From assembly GCA_938011315.1 (NCBI GenBank), contig CALLUG010000008.1:1-64000 (forward strand): DNA of 64,000 nt, written 5' to 3'. Made by a program: the position numbers and the translations under genes. Below, one piece after another: positions 1-6,488 of the stretch; position 1 is the first letter of the stretch; each line of letters opens with the position of its first letter. Origin of the DNA: an uncultured Flavobacteriaceae bacterium. Lineage in GTDB: Bacteria; Bacteroidota; Bacteroidia; Flavobacteriales; Flavobacteriaceae. The notes beneath the pieces were generated by a model. That model ran no database searches, was not told where the DNA came from, and saw only the letters and a list, made by a program, of their open reading frames with translations.

Positions 1-35
1 AAAACAAGAGTAATCTTTTAAATTTCGATTATTAA

Positions 36-953
36 TTAAGCTGTTACTTTATTTTTTCTAATAAGGTGTTTATCTTGATTCCATTTTTCCATTGGCGTTA
101 CTCGTCCTAATAGTCCATGTAGCCTTCTATTATTGTAAAATTTCACGTAGCGTTTAAGTATTTGCTCTATTTCTCCAAAATATTGATAATCGAATCTTTT
201 GAATACTTCTTTTTTTAATATTCCGTGGTAGGCTTCGATATGTGCGTTCTCTTGTGGAGTCGCAATGTGTGTAAATTCTTGTTGCACACCTATCATACTT
301 AAATATTCACGTACTTTTATAGCTATAAATTGACTTCCATTATCACTTCTAATCACAACATTTTTAGGGTAGTCATAATTCTCTAAAAGCTGTGAAAGTA
401 ACTCTATAACGTGGTTTTGCTTGATATTGAAAGAGAAATAATCTTTCAATATTCTACGTGAATGGACATCAATAACAGAGAGTAGATAGGCGTTTTTACC
501 CACCCTAGGTATCCATACCATTTTTATATCCATTTCTAAGCATTCTAAGGGTCTAGAGGTTTTTACTTTTCTAAATTTTACAAATTTACGTCCAGAACCA
601 CTTCTATTTATTCTATCACCAAGCTTTAAGAGTCCTTCCTGCTGCATAATTCTGTATAACTTTTTATGATTGATTATATATCCGTCTCTTGTTAAATAAC
701 TAGTCATCAATCGATAGCCACAATCTATAAATTCGTGCTGTAAAATCTCTTTAATGGAAGCTACTACATCTTTTTGTAGCACAAACCCTTTGGTGTTATG
801 AAAAGTCCTTTTAGAGGGTATATTTCCTTTTTTACCACCACTAGGCTTTCTATAATAGCTACTTGACACAATACCAACCATTTTTATAATCTTACTCTTG
901 CTAATTTTGTGTTTTTTATACATAGCGTCTACTAAATCTTTCTTGGATCGCAC
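36..953 (-). CDS. IS3-family transposase OrfB (DDE integrase core)
   Basis: This 305-residue protein is the catalytic half of an IS3 transposase; it cuts and joins the element's ends. An N-terminal HTH_21-like region is followed by a retroviral-integrase-type core. The three catalytic acidic residues are visible: Asp in LEMDIKMVWI, Asp in VIRSDNGSQF, and Glu in ENAHIEAYHG. It lies in the -1 frame relative to orfA and overlaps it by 22 nt. It is therefore probably made mainly as an OrfAB fusion by ribosomal slippage, though the local ATG could give OrfB alone. The frame is intact, so the element may still be active. Confidence 0.9.
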   Translation of the reverse strand: MRSKKDLVDAMYKKHKISKSKIIKMVGIVSSSYYRKPSGGKKGNIPSKRTFHNTKGFVLQKDVVASIKEILQHEFIDCGYRLMTSYLTRDGYIINHKKLYRIMQQEGLLKLGDRINRSGSGRKFVKFRKVKTSRPLECLEMDIKMVWIPRVGKNAYLLSVIDVHSRRILKDYFSFNIKQNHVIELLSQLLENYDYPKNVVIRSDNGSQFIAIKVREYLSMIGVQQEFTHIATPQENAHIEAYHGILKKEVFKRFDYQYFGEIEQILKRYVKFYNNRRLHGLLGRVTPMEKWNQDKHLIRKNKVTA

Positions 954-1243
954 GTTCCAAACTTTTTTTTTAAAAGTTCGCGATGAACTTCAAGTTCTAT
1001 CTCTCTATCGCTTAGTAATTTTCTTAAAACACGATTCTCTTCTTCGGCTGCTTTTAATTCCTTGCTCTTAGAGTCATAGGTAACTTTTAAGCCTGCTTCA
1101 CCATTGCTCTCAAATTTCTTCTTCCAGTTATAGAAAGTTCCTGTACTCAAACTGTATTTTCGGCAAGCTTCAACAATGCCGATGTCTTCTGAAACAGATA
1201 GTATTTCTAACTTCTGTGCTAAACTCCACTTCTTGTATTTCAT
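932..1243 (-). CDS. IS3-family transposase OrfA (helix-turn-helix)
   Basis: OrfA, 103 residues, is the DNA-binding half of the IS3 transposase. The N-terminus (KKWSLAQKLEILSVSEDIG, then ACRKYSLSTGTFYNWKKKF) is a helix-turn-helix of the transposase_8 type that recognises the terminal repeats. Residues from about 60 to the end form a Leu/Glu-rich coiled coil (ELKAAEEENRVLRKLLSDRE), as in other OrfA proteins that multimerise. A run of nine A on the coding strand (T at 963-971 on the plus strand) just before the overlap is a typical -1 slippery site that would join OrfA to OrfB. Confidence 0.9.
   Translation of the reverse strand: MKYKKWSLAQKLEILSVSEDIGIVEACRKYSLSTGTFYNWKKKFESNGEAGLKVTYDSKSKELKAAEEENRVLRKLLSDREIELEVHRELLKKKFGTCDPRKI
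963..971 (-). promoter_or_regulatory. Probable -1 ribosomal frameshift site of the IS3 element
   Basis: Nine A residues followed by G on the coding strand lie inside the end of orfA, just upstream of the orfB start. orfB is in the -1 frame. Runs of the A6G type are the usual slippage site of IS3 elements; that slippage occurs here is inferred. Confidence 0.65.
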
Positions 1244-1296
1244 ATCTCAAATATATTTATTTGAAATTTAAAATATCACTCCGAATTAATAAGGGG

Positions 1297-1974
1297 CTAA
1301 ATTATTTTAGTAATCATATTCCAAATTATGACGGCCAATTTTCTTGCTGTAGCAGTAATTGCATACACTCTCCCTTTTCTAAAATTAATTCTATGAAAAA
1401 AACTTCTTAGAGGCGTACTGTCTTTTAAGTTTCCAATTGAGTTTGCGGCATTTCTTAGCGCTATTTTGAGCCTGCTACTTCCTTTTCCAATTTTGCTAGA
1501 TAGCACTTTACCACCGCTGACTTTGTTGTTGGGTGCGAGTCTAAACCAAGAGGTAAAGTCTTTTGCGGTCTTAAATTTCTTGATACCACCATGTCCAACT
1601 TAACTCATAATGTTAAGTACCGTATTATAGCTCATTCCTTCAATGGCAAGTAGATCTGTTCCCTTAAACATCTGATAAGATTTCAGGTTGATGTCAATAT
1701 TTTGAGGAGTGTTTTTATTGATGCGTTTATATGGTTTTTCATCGATATGGTGTTCTTTTTTTTCAGGGTCTTTACCTGTTATGTCGTCTAGTTTTTGATC
1801 AATTTGATCATCACATTCTTTTATTTTCTTTTGAATAAACTCGTAGGTGTCCAATTCGTCTTTAAGTGCATAGAGAAAGTCTTTAAGTCCATTACTATGT
1901 AGTGCTTTAGCTATTTCTTCTTCGCTTTTTTTACAGTTATAGTGGCTTGAGACTCGCTGAAGTTTCTGGGGCTA
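1297..1974 (-). pseudogene. Decayed IS110-family transposase, 5'-truncated with internal stop
   Basis: One reading frame on the minus strand runs from about 1974 to the stop at 1297 and is broken by an in-frame TAA at 1600-1602. The upstream part (LHSNGLKDFLYALK ... GTDLLAIEGMSYNTVLNIMS) and the part after the stop (VGHGGIKKFKTAKDFTSW, then RLAPNNKVSGGKVLSSK) are the linker and the C-terminal transposase_20 domain of IS110/IS116/IS902 transposases. The usual residue at the stop is Glu, so a single substitution explains it. The N-terminal RuvC-like catalytic half is missing: the frame meets unrelated sequence at about 1975, where a palindromic attC-like element begins. The gene is inactive. 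Confidence 0.85.
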
Positions 1975-1984
1975 TGGGGGATTG

Positions 1985-2117
1985 TAGGTAACGGTCTAGT
2001 ATAAGAAAAGTAGGGCAGTTGTAAGCAGTACTTTCTGTTTAGAACAGAACTTTCAACAACGATACTACATTTGGGTTTAGTACTAAACCGCTATTAATTT
2101 TATACAGTGTTAGTCAC
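1985..2117. repeat. attC-like imperfect palindrome A
   Basis: This element of about 130 bp folds on itself: the left arm (TAACGGTCTAGTATAAG, then AAAAGTAG at 2006-2013) pairs imperfectly with the right arm (GCTATT at 2090-2095, TTATAC, GTTAGTC). It has the same architecture as element B at 3830-3967: AAAAGTAG and GCTATT boxes lie 84 and 85 bp apart in the two copies, with GTATA/TATAC motifs just outside. The right outer box GTTAGTCAC (2109-2117) contains the stop codon of the STAS-like gene. Boxes of this kind are reminiscent of R and L boxes of integron attC sites; that identity is my inference. Confidence 0.6.
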
Positions 2118-2415
2118 TGACATTTTCTTGAATTGCACTTTGAATTCCAATTTTTATAATAGATTTCAAATCATCAGAAGCATTTACTACTTCAATATTT
2201 TCGAAAAATTTTTCTGCTCCTAAAGTCACATATAATTTTCCAAATATTTGTTTTGCACAAAAAGTTGCCATTGACCTAATTTTCTTTAAATCAAGCGAAA
2301 CTTTATTATCAGCTTTTAAATTTTCAGTGATTATTTTCAGTATTTTACCCCCTGACTCTTTTGTACTTATAATTGGACCAAAATCATCTAAATTTATATT
2401 TTTCATTATTTCCAA
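2110..2415 (-). CDS. STAS-like domain protein (DUF4325 type)
   Basis: This 101-residue soluble protein matches the pattern of the STAS-like DUF4325 family: a central strand VSLDLKKIRSM followed by the helix CAKQIFGKLYVTLGAEKF, equivalent to the hydrophobic strand plus FADELFGKLY-type helix of that family. STAS proteins serve as anti-anti-sigma or phospho-switch partners of GHKL kinases. Candidate phosphoacceptors near the strand end are Ser48 and Thr51, but no experimental site is known to me. It is the last gene of a three-gene operon, overlapping the ATPase gene upstream by 10 nt, which suggests coupled translation and a physical partnership. Its stop codon lies inside the GTGACTAAC box of element A. 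Confidence 0.65.
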   Translation of the reverse strand: MEIMKNINLDDFGPIISTKESGGKILKIITENLKADNKVSLDLKKIRSMATFCAKQIFGKLYVTLGAEKFFENIEVVNASDDLKSIIKIGIQSAIQENVSD

Positions 2416-3347
2416 TTTATTTTTATATCGTTAAATTTTTTATTGTCGTGACTTTCAATATTACTTAAAGTTACAGGATTTTTTAAAGGTAAGGACAAGT
2501 AAATAATTGTACCTTTCCAATATCCACATTTTTTTGCAAATTCTTTGCCAAAGTCATTTTTGTAATAAGCACCTTCTGAATATATGTGAAATCTTCCTTT
2601 AACTCTGTGAGCAATTTGATTCAAAATCCAAAGCCCATAACCCATATGATTTGTCATCTTTTTTGAAGTAACAAATTTTTCTACCGCTTTTTTTAATGTT
2701 GCAGGTCTATTAATTGAACTGTTTTCAAAAACTCTGTTGAGAGTTGTGATAATTCCATTTCCAGTATCTGCACAAGCAATCTCAATATGATTATCGTTAC
2801 CTTCCGCTACGAGAATAGAATTAGTATCATCAACTGCGTGTTCCCAAAAGTTTAAAAGTATTTCAGATAAACACAAAAATATCATAGAAACTACCTTATC
2901 ATTTTTTTTGTAATAATTTTCGATTTTTGGCAAAAATTCTGACTTCAAAAACTTGTCAGAATAGTCTTTTGAGCGCAATAATGCTTGTGGTGCAATAATG
3001 AACCTATCATCCACTCTTACTTTTAGGTTTTTATAATTTCTTTCCGTTAAATCTTTATTTGAAACAAATGAATGAATAAGTTTTGTGAAGCCGTATCTTT
3101 CCCATTCTTTTTCTATATAAGGATTTACGTATAAGTTTGGTTTTCTAAAGCAATTGTGTTTGTATGTATACTCGATAAATTTATAATTCAGTAATATACC
3201 AAGTAGTGATGTTTTTTTTACTTTTTGTAAATTTATTACAACATCAGGTACAAGTTTTTCTTCCATACTGAAAGCTTGTTCCAATGAATTTAAAAGTTCG
3301 TAGGTCGAATTTGGTTTTAGTATTTTAGGAAATTCAAATAATATCAT
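2406..3347 (-). CDS. GHKL-type ATP-binding protein (histidine-kinase-like/anti-sigma-like)
   Basis: The 313-residue protein carries a Bergerat-fold ATPase domain at about residues 140-295. The N-box is SEILLNFWEHA with Glu162, Asn166 and Glu169-His170; the G1 box is ADTGNGI with Asp194; the G2 box is GYGLWIL at 236. There is no DHp dimerisation domain and no obvious phospho-His, so it resembles SpoIIAB/RsbW-like or HATPase_c_5 proteins rather than a classical sensor kinase. Residues 1-95 look like a diverged STAS-like fold (DVVINLQKV ... YGFTKLIHSF). It overlaps the upstream membrane-protein gene by 4 nt (ATGA) and the downstream STAS-like gene by 10 nt. A partner-switch with the STAS-like protein is a reasonable inference; the target is unknown. 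Confidence 0.75.
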   Translation of the reverse strand: MILFEFPKILKPNSTYELLNSLEQAFSMEEKLVPDVVINLQKVKKTSLLGILLNYKFIEYTYKHNCFRKPNLYVNPYIEKEWERYGFTKLIHSFVSNKDLTERNYKNLKVRVDDRFIIAPQALLRSKDYSDKFLKSEFLPKIENYYKKNDKVVSMIFLCLSEILLNFWEHAVDDTNSILVAEGNDNHIEIACADTGNGIITTLNRVFENSSINRPATLKKAVEKFVTSKKMTNHMGYGLWILNQIAHRVKGRFHIYSEGAYYKNDFGKEFAKKCGYWKGTIIYLSLPLKNPVTLSNIESHDNKKFNDIKINWK

Positions 3348-3805
3348 TTATTAAAAGAAGATGATAGTTTGTCAAAAAACTTAATTTCGGTTGCATAATC
3401 TTTCTTTCTATAATCAGATGCAACTGTTTTAAAATAATCAGTTGTTTCGTACATCAATTTAAGTTCTTTTTTTTCAATATATATTTTATTAGAACTTATA
3501 TCTTTTTCTGTTTCTTGTATTGATTTTAAAAGATTTTCAGAATCATCTTTACCAACAAAAAAAGTCATTTTATCTAATTTTTGATAAATAGTCTCAAATA
3601 TTGAAATTCGCTTCTCTTCTTTAATTTTGAATGAGATTATTTTCTTGTCTTTATTTTTTAATCTATGTTGTGATATTATATTTATAATTGTAGTTATTAA
3701 GTTTATTGAAATAAATACTACTAAAGCAACAAGCAATTTGTTATTTAAAGCAATATCTTTTGAATAGCCTTCAATTAAATCTTTTAAAATTCCGAAATTG
3801 TTCAT
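3344..3805 (-). CDS. Small membrane protein of the GHKL/STAS operon, function unknown
   Basis: I do not recognise this 153-residue protein. One clear membrane segment lies at about residues 24-46 (KLLVALVVFISINLITTIIN), preceded by a short N-terminal tail and followed by a charged, Lys/Glu-rich cytoplasmic or periplasmic part of about 105 residues with helical character. It has no signal-peptide cleavage site. It is first in the operon and overlaps the ATPase gene by 4 nt, so it may be the membrane anchor or sensor of the system. Its upstream region begins directly with box GTTAGTCAC of element B, leaving only about 25 bp before the ATG, so the promoter must lie in or beyond that element. Confidence 0.6.
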   Translation of the reverse strand: MNNFGILKDLIEGYSKDIALNNKLLVALVVFISINLITTIINIISQHRLKNKDKKIISFKIKEEKRISIFETIYQKLDKMTFFVGKDDSENLLKSIQETEKDISSNKIYIEKKELKLMYETTDYFKTVASDYRKKDYATEIKFFDKLSSSFNK

Positions 3806-3829
3806 TTATGTTCTTCAGTTTTTTTGTTT

Positions 3830-3967
3830 GTGACTAACCTTGTTGTATATGAAAAGTAGTAGGTTGAAAATCTTCGTTTTTAAATTAAAAACAAAGATAT
3901 CAGAAAAGCGCGAAACTTATAGTTTAACTCTTAACTGCTATTTTTTATATACTTCTTTGCTGCCAGT
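3830..3967. repeat. attC-like imperfect palindrome B
   Basis: The second copy, in the same orientation as element A. The left arm GACTAACCTTGTTGTATATG plus AAAAGTAG (3852-3859) pairs imperfectly with the right arm GCTATTTTTTATATAC (from 3937) and CTTTGCTGCCAGT (3955-3967). Spacing between AAAAGTAG and GCTATT is 85 bp, against 84 in element A, while the loop sequences differ. The left outer box GTGACTAAC (3830-3838) is the perfect complement of GTTAGTCAC at the far end of the operon. That is what a cassette boundary would show before excision. No protein-coding signal was seen in it. Confidence 0.6.
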
Positions 3968-4059
3968 AGTGCTTTATTCTGTTATTCGTTTTTCATCATT
4001 CATTTTAGATGGGTTCTGTCTCGTGTCAAAAACATAATTTATTATTACTTAATTATCCA

Positions 4060-4272
4060 TTAGCCTGTATATAATTTAAAGTTTCCGTTTTTAAAATCCA
4101 ATTCAGACTTTTTAATTCTATTGATTAACTCCTCAAAAGTAAATGATTTTAAATCTAGATTGTATTCAATTTCTGTTTTCAGGGTATAATTTTCTAGTTT
4201 ATCAAAAAATATTTCATCCTTAATTTGAGCCAAGTATGTTATTAAATTGAGTTTTCTAGTTTGTAAATCCAC
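4060..4272 (-). CDS. Orphan antitoxin-like small protein
   Basis: This 70-residue protein resembles the small antitoxins that precede RelE/ParE toxins in Bacteroidetes. The N-terminus MDLQTRKLNLITYLAQI, a short Leu/Glu-rich middle, and the closing pattern FTFEELINRIKKSELDFKNG fit the usual 'T-EEF--RI--S--D--NG' ending. The resemblance is from memory of the family pattern, not a search. No toxin gene follows: downstream is attC-like element B. It may be a solitary antitoxin, a remnant, or a protein of another kind. It sits alone between boxes CTTTGCTGCCAGT (3955) and ACTGCCAACAAAG (4341), which are inverted relative to each other. Confidence 0.5.
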   Translation of the reverse strand: MDLQTRKLNLITYLAQIKDEIFFDKLENYTLKTEIEYNLDLKSFTFEELINRIKKSELDFKNGNFKLYTG

Positions 4273-4340
4273 GATTCAAGTATTTAATCAAAAATACAAT
4301 TTTTTACTTATTATTTAATTAATACGGTTTTTTTCGCATT

Positions 4341-4432
4341 ACTGCCAACAAAGTTACAGCAATACTAATTTATAGTTTCTTTTCAAAATCTCAATAAAAA
4401 TCATCACTATAAAACGATTTTTATTTAGTATT
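4341..4432. repeat. Nested inverted repeats C before scoA
   Basis: Box ACTGCCAACAAAG (4341-4353) is an 11/13 inverted match to CTTTGCTGCCAGT at 3955. Inside, AATACTAA (4361-4368) pairs with TTAGTATT (4425-4432), and AATAAAAATC (4393-4402) pairs perfectly with GATTTTTATT (4416-4425), giving an AT-rich hairpin of about 70 nt. It could be a degenerate third attC-like element, or a terminator or leader hairpin for scoA at 4456. It lacks the AAAAGTAG/GCTATT boxes of A and B. Confidence 0.4.
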
Positions 4433-4455
4433 TTTAAAACTTAAAACTAGAGCTA

Positions 4456-5154
4456 ATGATTAATAAAAAAATAGATACAGTCTCACAAGCATTACACGGT
4501 GTAGCCAATAATATGACCTTAATGCTTGGTGGTTTTGGACTGTGTGGTATCCCAGAAAATGCTATTGCCGAGTTAGTTAAGTTAGGAGTTAAGGGGCTAA
4601 CCTGTATCTCTAACAATGCAGGGGTAGATGATTTTGGTTTAGGTTTATTGCTCCAAAACCGACAGGTTAAAAAAATGATTTCTTCATATGTAGGAGAAAA
4701 TGATGAGTTTGAACGCCAAATGCTAAGTGGAGAACTAGATGTAGAACTACTACCACAAGGAACTTTAGCAGAACGTTGTAGAGCAGCACAAGCTGGTTTT
4801 CCTGCAATATACACCCCTGCTGGCTATGGTACTGAAGTTGCAGAAGGGAAAGAAACTAGAGATTTTGACGGAAAAATGTATGTTTTAGAACACGCCTTTA
4901 AAGCTGATTTTTCGTTTGTAAAAGCTTGGAAAGGCGATGAGGCAGGTAATTTAATCTTTAAAGGAACTGCAAGAAATTTTAACCCCAATATGTGTGGTGC
5001 AGCAAAAATAACAGTTGCCGAGGTCGAAGAGTTACTACCAGTAGGAGCTTTAGACCCCAATCAAATCCATATTCCAGGAATTTTTGTACAACGTATTTTT
5101 GAAGGAAAAACCTATGAAAAACGTATTGAACAACGTACCGTTAGACAAAAATAA
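4456..5154 (+). CDS. scoA: 3-oxoacid CoA-transferase subunit A
   Basis: Subunit A (232 residues) of a succinyl-CoA:3-ketoacid type CoA-transferase, which moves CoA between succinyl-CoA and acetoacetate or similar acids and so feeds ketone bodies or branched-chain products into central metabolism. The glycine-rich [15 protein letters not shown] near residue 25, [15 protein letters not shown] and [16 protein letters not shown] are hallmarks of the family, and the length is usual. The ATG at 4456 gives the expected N-terminus. The gene is followed after 44 bp by scoB in the same direction, so the two form an operon. It is the only clearly metabolic unit within the accessory region. Confidence 0.92.
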   Translation: MINKKIDTVSQALHGVANNMTLMLGGFGLCGIPENAIAELVKLGVKGLTCISNNAGVDDFGLGLLLQNRQVKKMISSYVGENDEFERQMLSGELDVELLPQGTLAERCRAAQAGFPAIYTPAGYGTEVAEGKETRDFDGKMYVLEHAFKADFSFVKAWKGDEAGNLIFKGTARNFNPNMCGAAKITVAEVEELLPVGALDPNQIHIPGIFVQRIFEGKTYEKRIEQRTVRQK

Positions 5155-5198
5155 AACCCACAACCTTACGAGTTATAGCTCATAAAACAACACACATT

Positions 5199-5855
5199 AT
5201 GTTAGACAAAACAGGAATAGCAAAACGAATAGCAAAAGAGGTACAAGATGGTTACTACGTAAACTTGGGCATAGGCATCCCAACTCTAGTCGCAAATTTT
5301 GTTAGAAAAGATATAGACGTAGAATTTCAGAGTGAAAATGGTGTTTTAGGCATGGGCCCCTTCCCTATTGAAGGTGAGGAAGATGCCGACATTATTAATG
5401 CCGGAAAGCAAACCATAACCACCCTAGATGGAGCTAGTTTTTTTGACTCCTCATTAAGTTTTTCGATGATTAGAGGTAAGCATGTCAATCTAACCATTTT
5501 AGGAGCGATGGAAGTTTCCGAAAATGGAGATATCGCCAACTGGAAAATACCTGGCAAAATGATAAAAGGTATGGGGGGAGCCATGGATTTAGTAGCTAGT
5601 GCAGACAATATTATCGTTGCTATGATGCACACCAATAAACGAGGCGAATCCAAACTTTTAAAACGCTGTTCTTTGCCACTAACGGGCGTAAATTGTGTAA
5701 AAAAAATAGTAACAAATTTGGCAGTTTTACAAGTAACAAACAAGGGATTTAAACTCTTAGAACGTGCCCCTGGAGTTTCCGTAAACACCATTAAAAACGC
5801 TACTGAAGGCCACTTAATTGTCGAAGGCGATATTCCTGAAATGGTATTGGAGTAA
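5199..5855 (+). CDS. scoB: 3-oxoacid CoA-transferase subunit B
   Basis: Subunit B (218 residues) supplies the active-site glutamate that forms the enzyme-CoA thioester. It is visible in FQSENGVLGMGP at about residue 47. Further family signatures are GYYVNLGIGIPTLVANF at the N-terminus, GGAMDLVASA, and the C-terminal EGHLIVEGDIPEM. The length is normal. Together with scoA it makes the heterodimeric enzyme in the cytoplasm. Beyond the gene lies a T-rich run and then decayed sequence, with no further operon members. Confidence 0.92.
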   Translation: MLDKTGIAKRIAKEVQDGYYVNLGIGIPTLVANFVRKDIDVEFQSENGVLGMGPFPIEGEEDADIINAGKQTITTLDGASFFDSSLSFSMIRGKHVNLTILGAMEVSENGDIANWKIPGKMIKGMGGAMDLVASADNIIVAMMHTNKRGESKLLKRCSLPLTGVNCVKKIVTNLAVLQVTNKGFKLLERAPGVSVNTIKNATEGHLIVEGDIPEMVLE

Positions 5856-5905
5856 CGTTTTTTTTTTTGACTTTATGTAGTGTTATATCAATTGTTGTTC
5901 TTTTT

Positions 5906-6090
5906 ATGTTGCACTTTAAAATGCCAACAGCGGAGAAAATTTCAATCAGAGAAATAACGGGATTTGAGGAAAAAACAGATTCTCATTGAAACTGAAAAAT
6001 GGAAAGAAAAGGAATTTAGGAAATTTTAAAGACCAATTTGAATTAGTAAAAGTTCGTGAGTTATTTACTGAAATTGGAATAGCGAACTGA
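5906..6090 (+). pseudogene. Decayed small gene with a frameshift
   Basis: From ATG at 5906 the frame reads ...AEKISIREITGFEEKTDSH and stops. A neighbouring frame continues as SLKLKNGKKRNLGNFKDQF, then ELVKVRELFTEIGIAN, ending in TGA at 6088-6090. The two halves read like one protein C-terminus broken by a single indel near 5980. A pattern of a 'LKLKNGKKR' strand followed by 'ELxKLFTxIGI' is seen in small membrane-associated proteins of Bacteroidetes, but I cannot name the family. The N-terminal part is missing. It ends 12 bp before attC-like element D. Confidence 0.45.
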
Positions 6091-6101
6091 TTAAAAAAAC
6101 A

Positions 6102-6237
6102 GGTACAACAATGCATAAAAATAATTGCTCTGTTTTGGGCTTAACCAAAGGTTGTTGCAAGTTTATTACGTTTGATTTTCTTGCCGAAAATCTTGGCACG
6201 CAAACCCGCAACTATCTTTTTACGAGATTGCTACACC
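6102..6237. repeat. attC-like imperfect palindrome D
   Basis: An element of about 136 bp whose left arm (GGTACAACAATGCATAAAA, then ATAATTGC) pairs imperfectly with the right arm (GCAACTATCTTTTTACGAG, then ATTGCTACACC). The inner boxes (CATAAAAATA and CTATCTTTTTA) echo those of A and B, and its length is nearly the same. It directly follows the decayed gene at 5906-6090, as an attC site follows its cassette gene. The sequence between the arms is not coding. Confidence 0.45.
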
Positions 6238-6312
6238 AATTGTTACGTAAAATCAACTATAACTAACTTGAAATATAGTTTGTTTAGATGACATAGAAAA
6301 CCTAAACATTAC
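6235..6312 (+). repeat. MITE-like repeat, truncated diverged copy
   Basis: Begins ACCAATTGTTACGTAAAATC and continues with CTATAACTAACTTGAAATAT and AACCTAAACAT, matching the left half of the dispersed repeat best seen at 15797-15945. The right half is missing. Its first bases abut or overlap the end of element D. Confidence 0.5.
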
Positions 6313-6353
6313 ATTCATAAATAGACCGCTAAAACAATTGTACACTACTAATG

Positions 6354-6488
6354 CTAGTTGCTTCTATTTTCAAAATCTTCATTTTTTTTAATTTTTAATC
6401 GTCTAAAAATTAAGTAAACAATAAGAACAGCAAAAACAACCCACATAAGTAAATAAGCATTCAAAAAAAAAGAGGCTAAATTATCCAT
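6354..6488 (-). CDS. 44-residue single-pass membrane protein
   Basis: This small ORF starts inside the end of the YbjQ-like gene (ATGGATAA, 8-nt overlap including its stop), which is typical of coupled genes. It reads MDNLASFFLNAYLLMWVVFA, then VLIVYLIFRRLKIKKNEDFE: one membrane helix at about residues 10-28 followed by a basic then acidic tail. The positive charges after the helix predict a cytoplasmic C-terminus. I know no function. The tight overlap and clean membrane pattern argue that it is real; its partner is likely the YbjQ-like protein. Confidence 0.6.
   Translation of the reverse strand: MDNLASFFLNAYLLMWVVFAVLIVYLIFRRLKIKKNEDFENRSN

Larger units (their letters stand above)
8..1281 (-). 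mobile_element. IS3-family insertion sequence, apparently complete
   Basis: The element carries the two overlapping genes usual for IS3 elements, orfA then orfB on the minus strand. Imperfect inverted ends can be read: the left end from about base 8 (GAGTAATCTTTTAAATTTC) matches the reverse complement of the right end near base 1281 (GAGTGATATTTTAAATTTC) at 17 of 19 positions. I could not fix the exact tips or a target duplication, because the left end lies a few bases from the window edge. The right end is only about 15 bp from the stop codon of a decayed IS110 gene, so the two elements are neighbours or one landed beside the other. Confidence 0.8.

Noticed and set aside
1297-1854. Two separate small genes in the IS110 region
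   Set aside because: Both pieces are in the same frame and are parts of one transposase interrupted by a single TAA.
3840-4037. A 65-codon plus-strand frame within palindrome B
   Set aside because: It covers the palindrome arms and has no domain-like sequence; I take it as chance.
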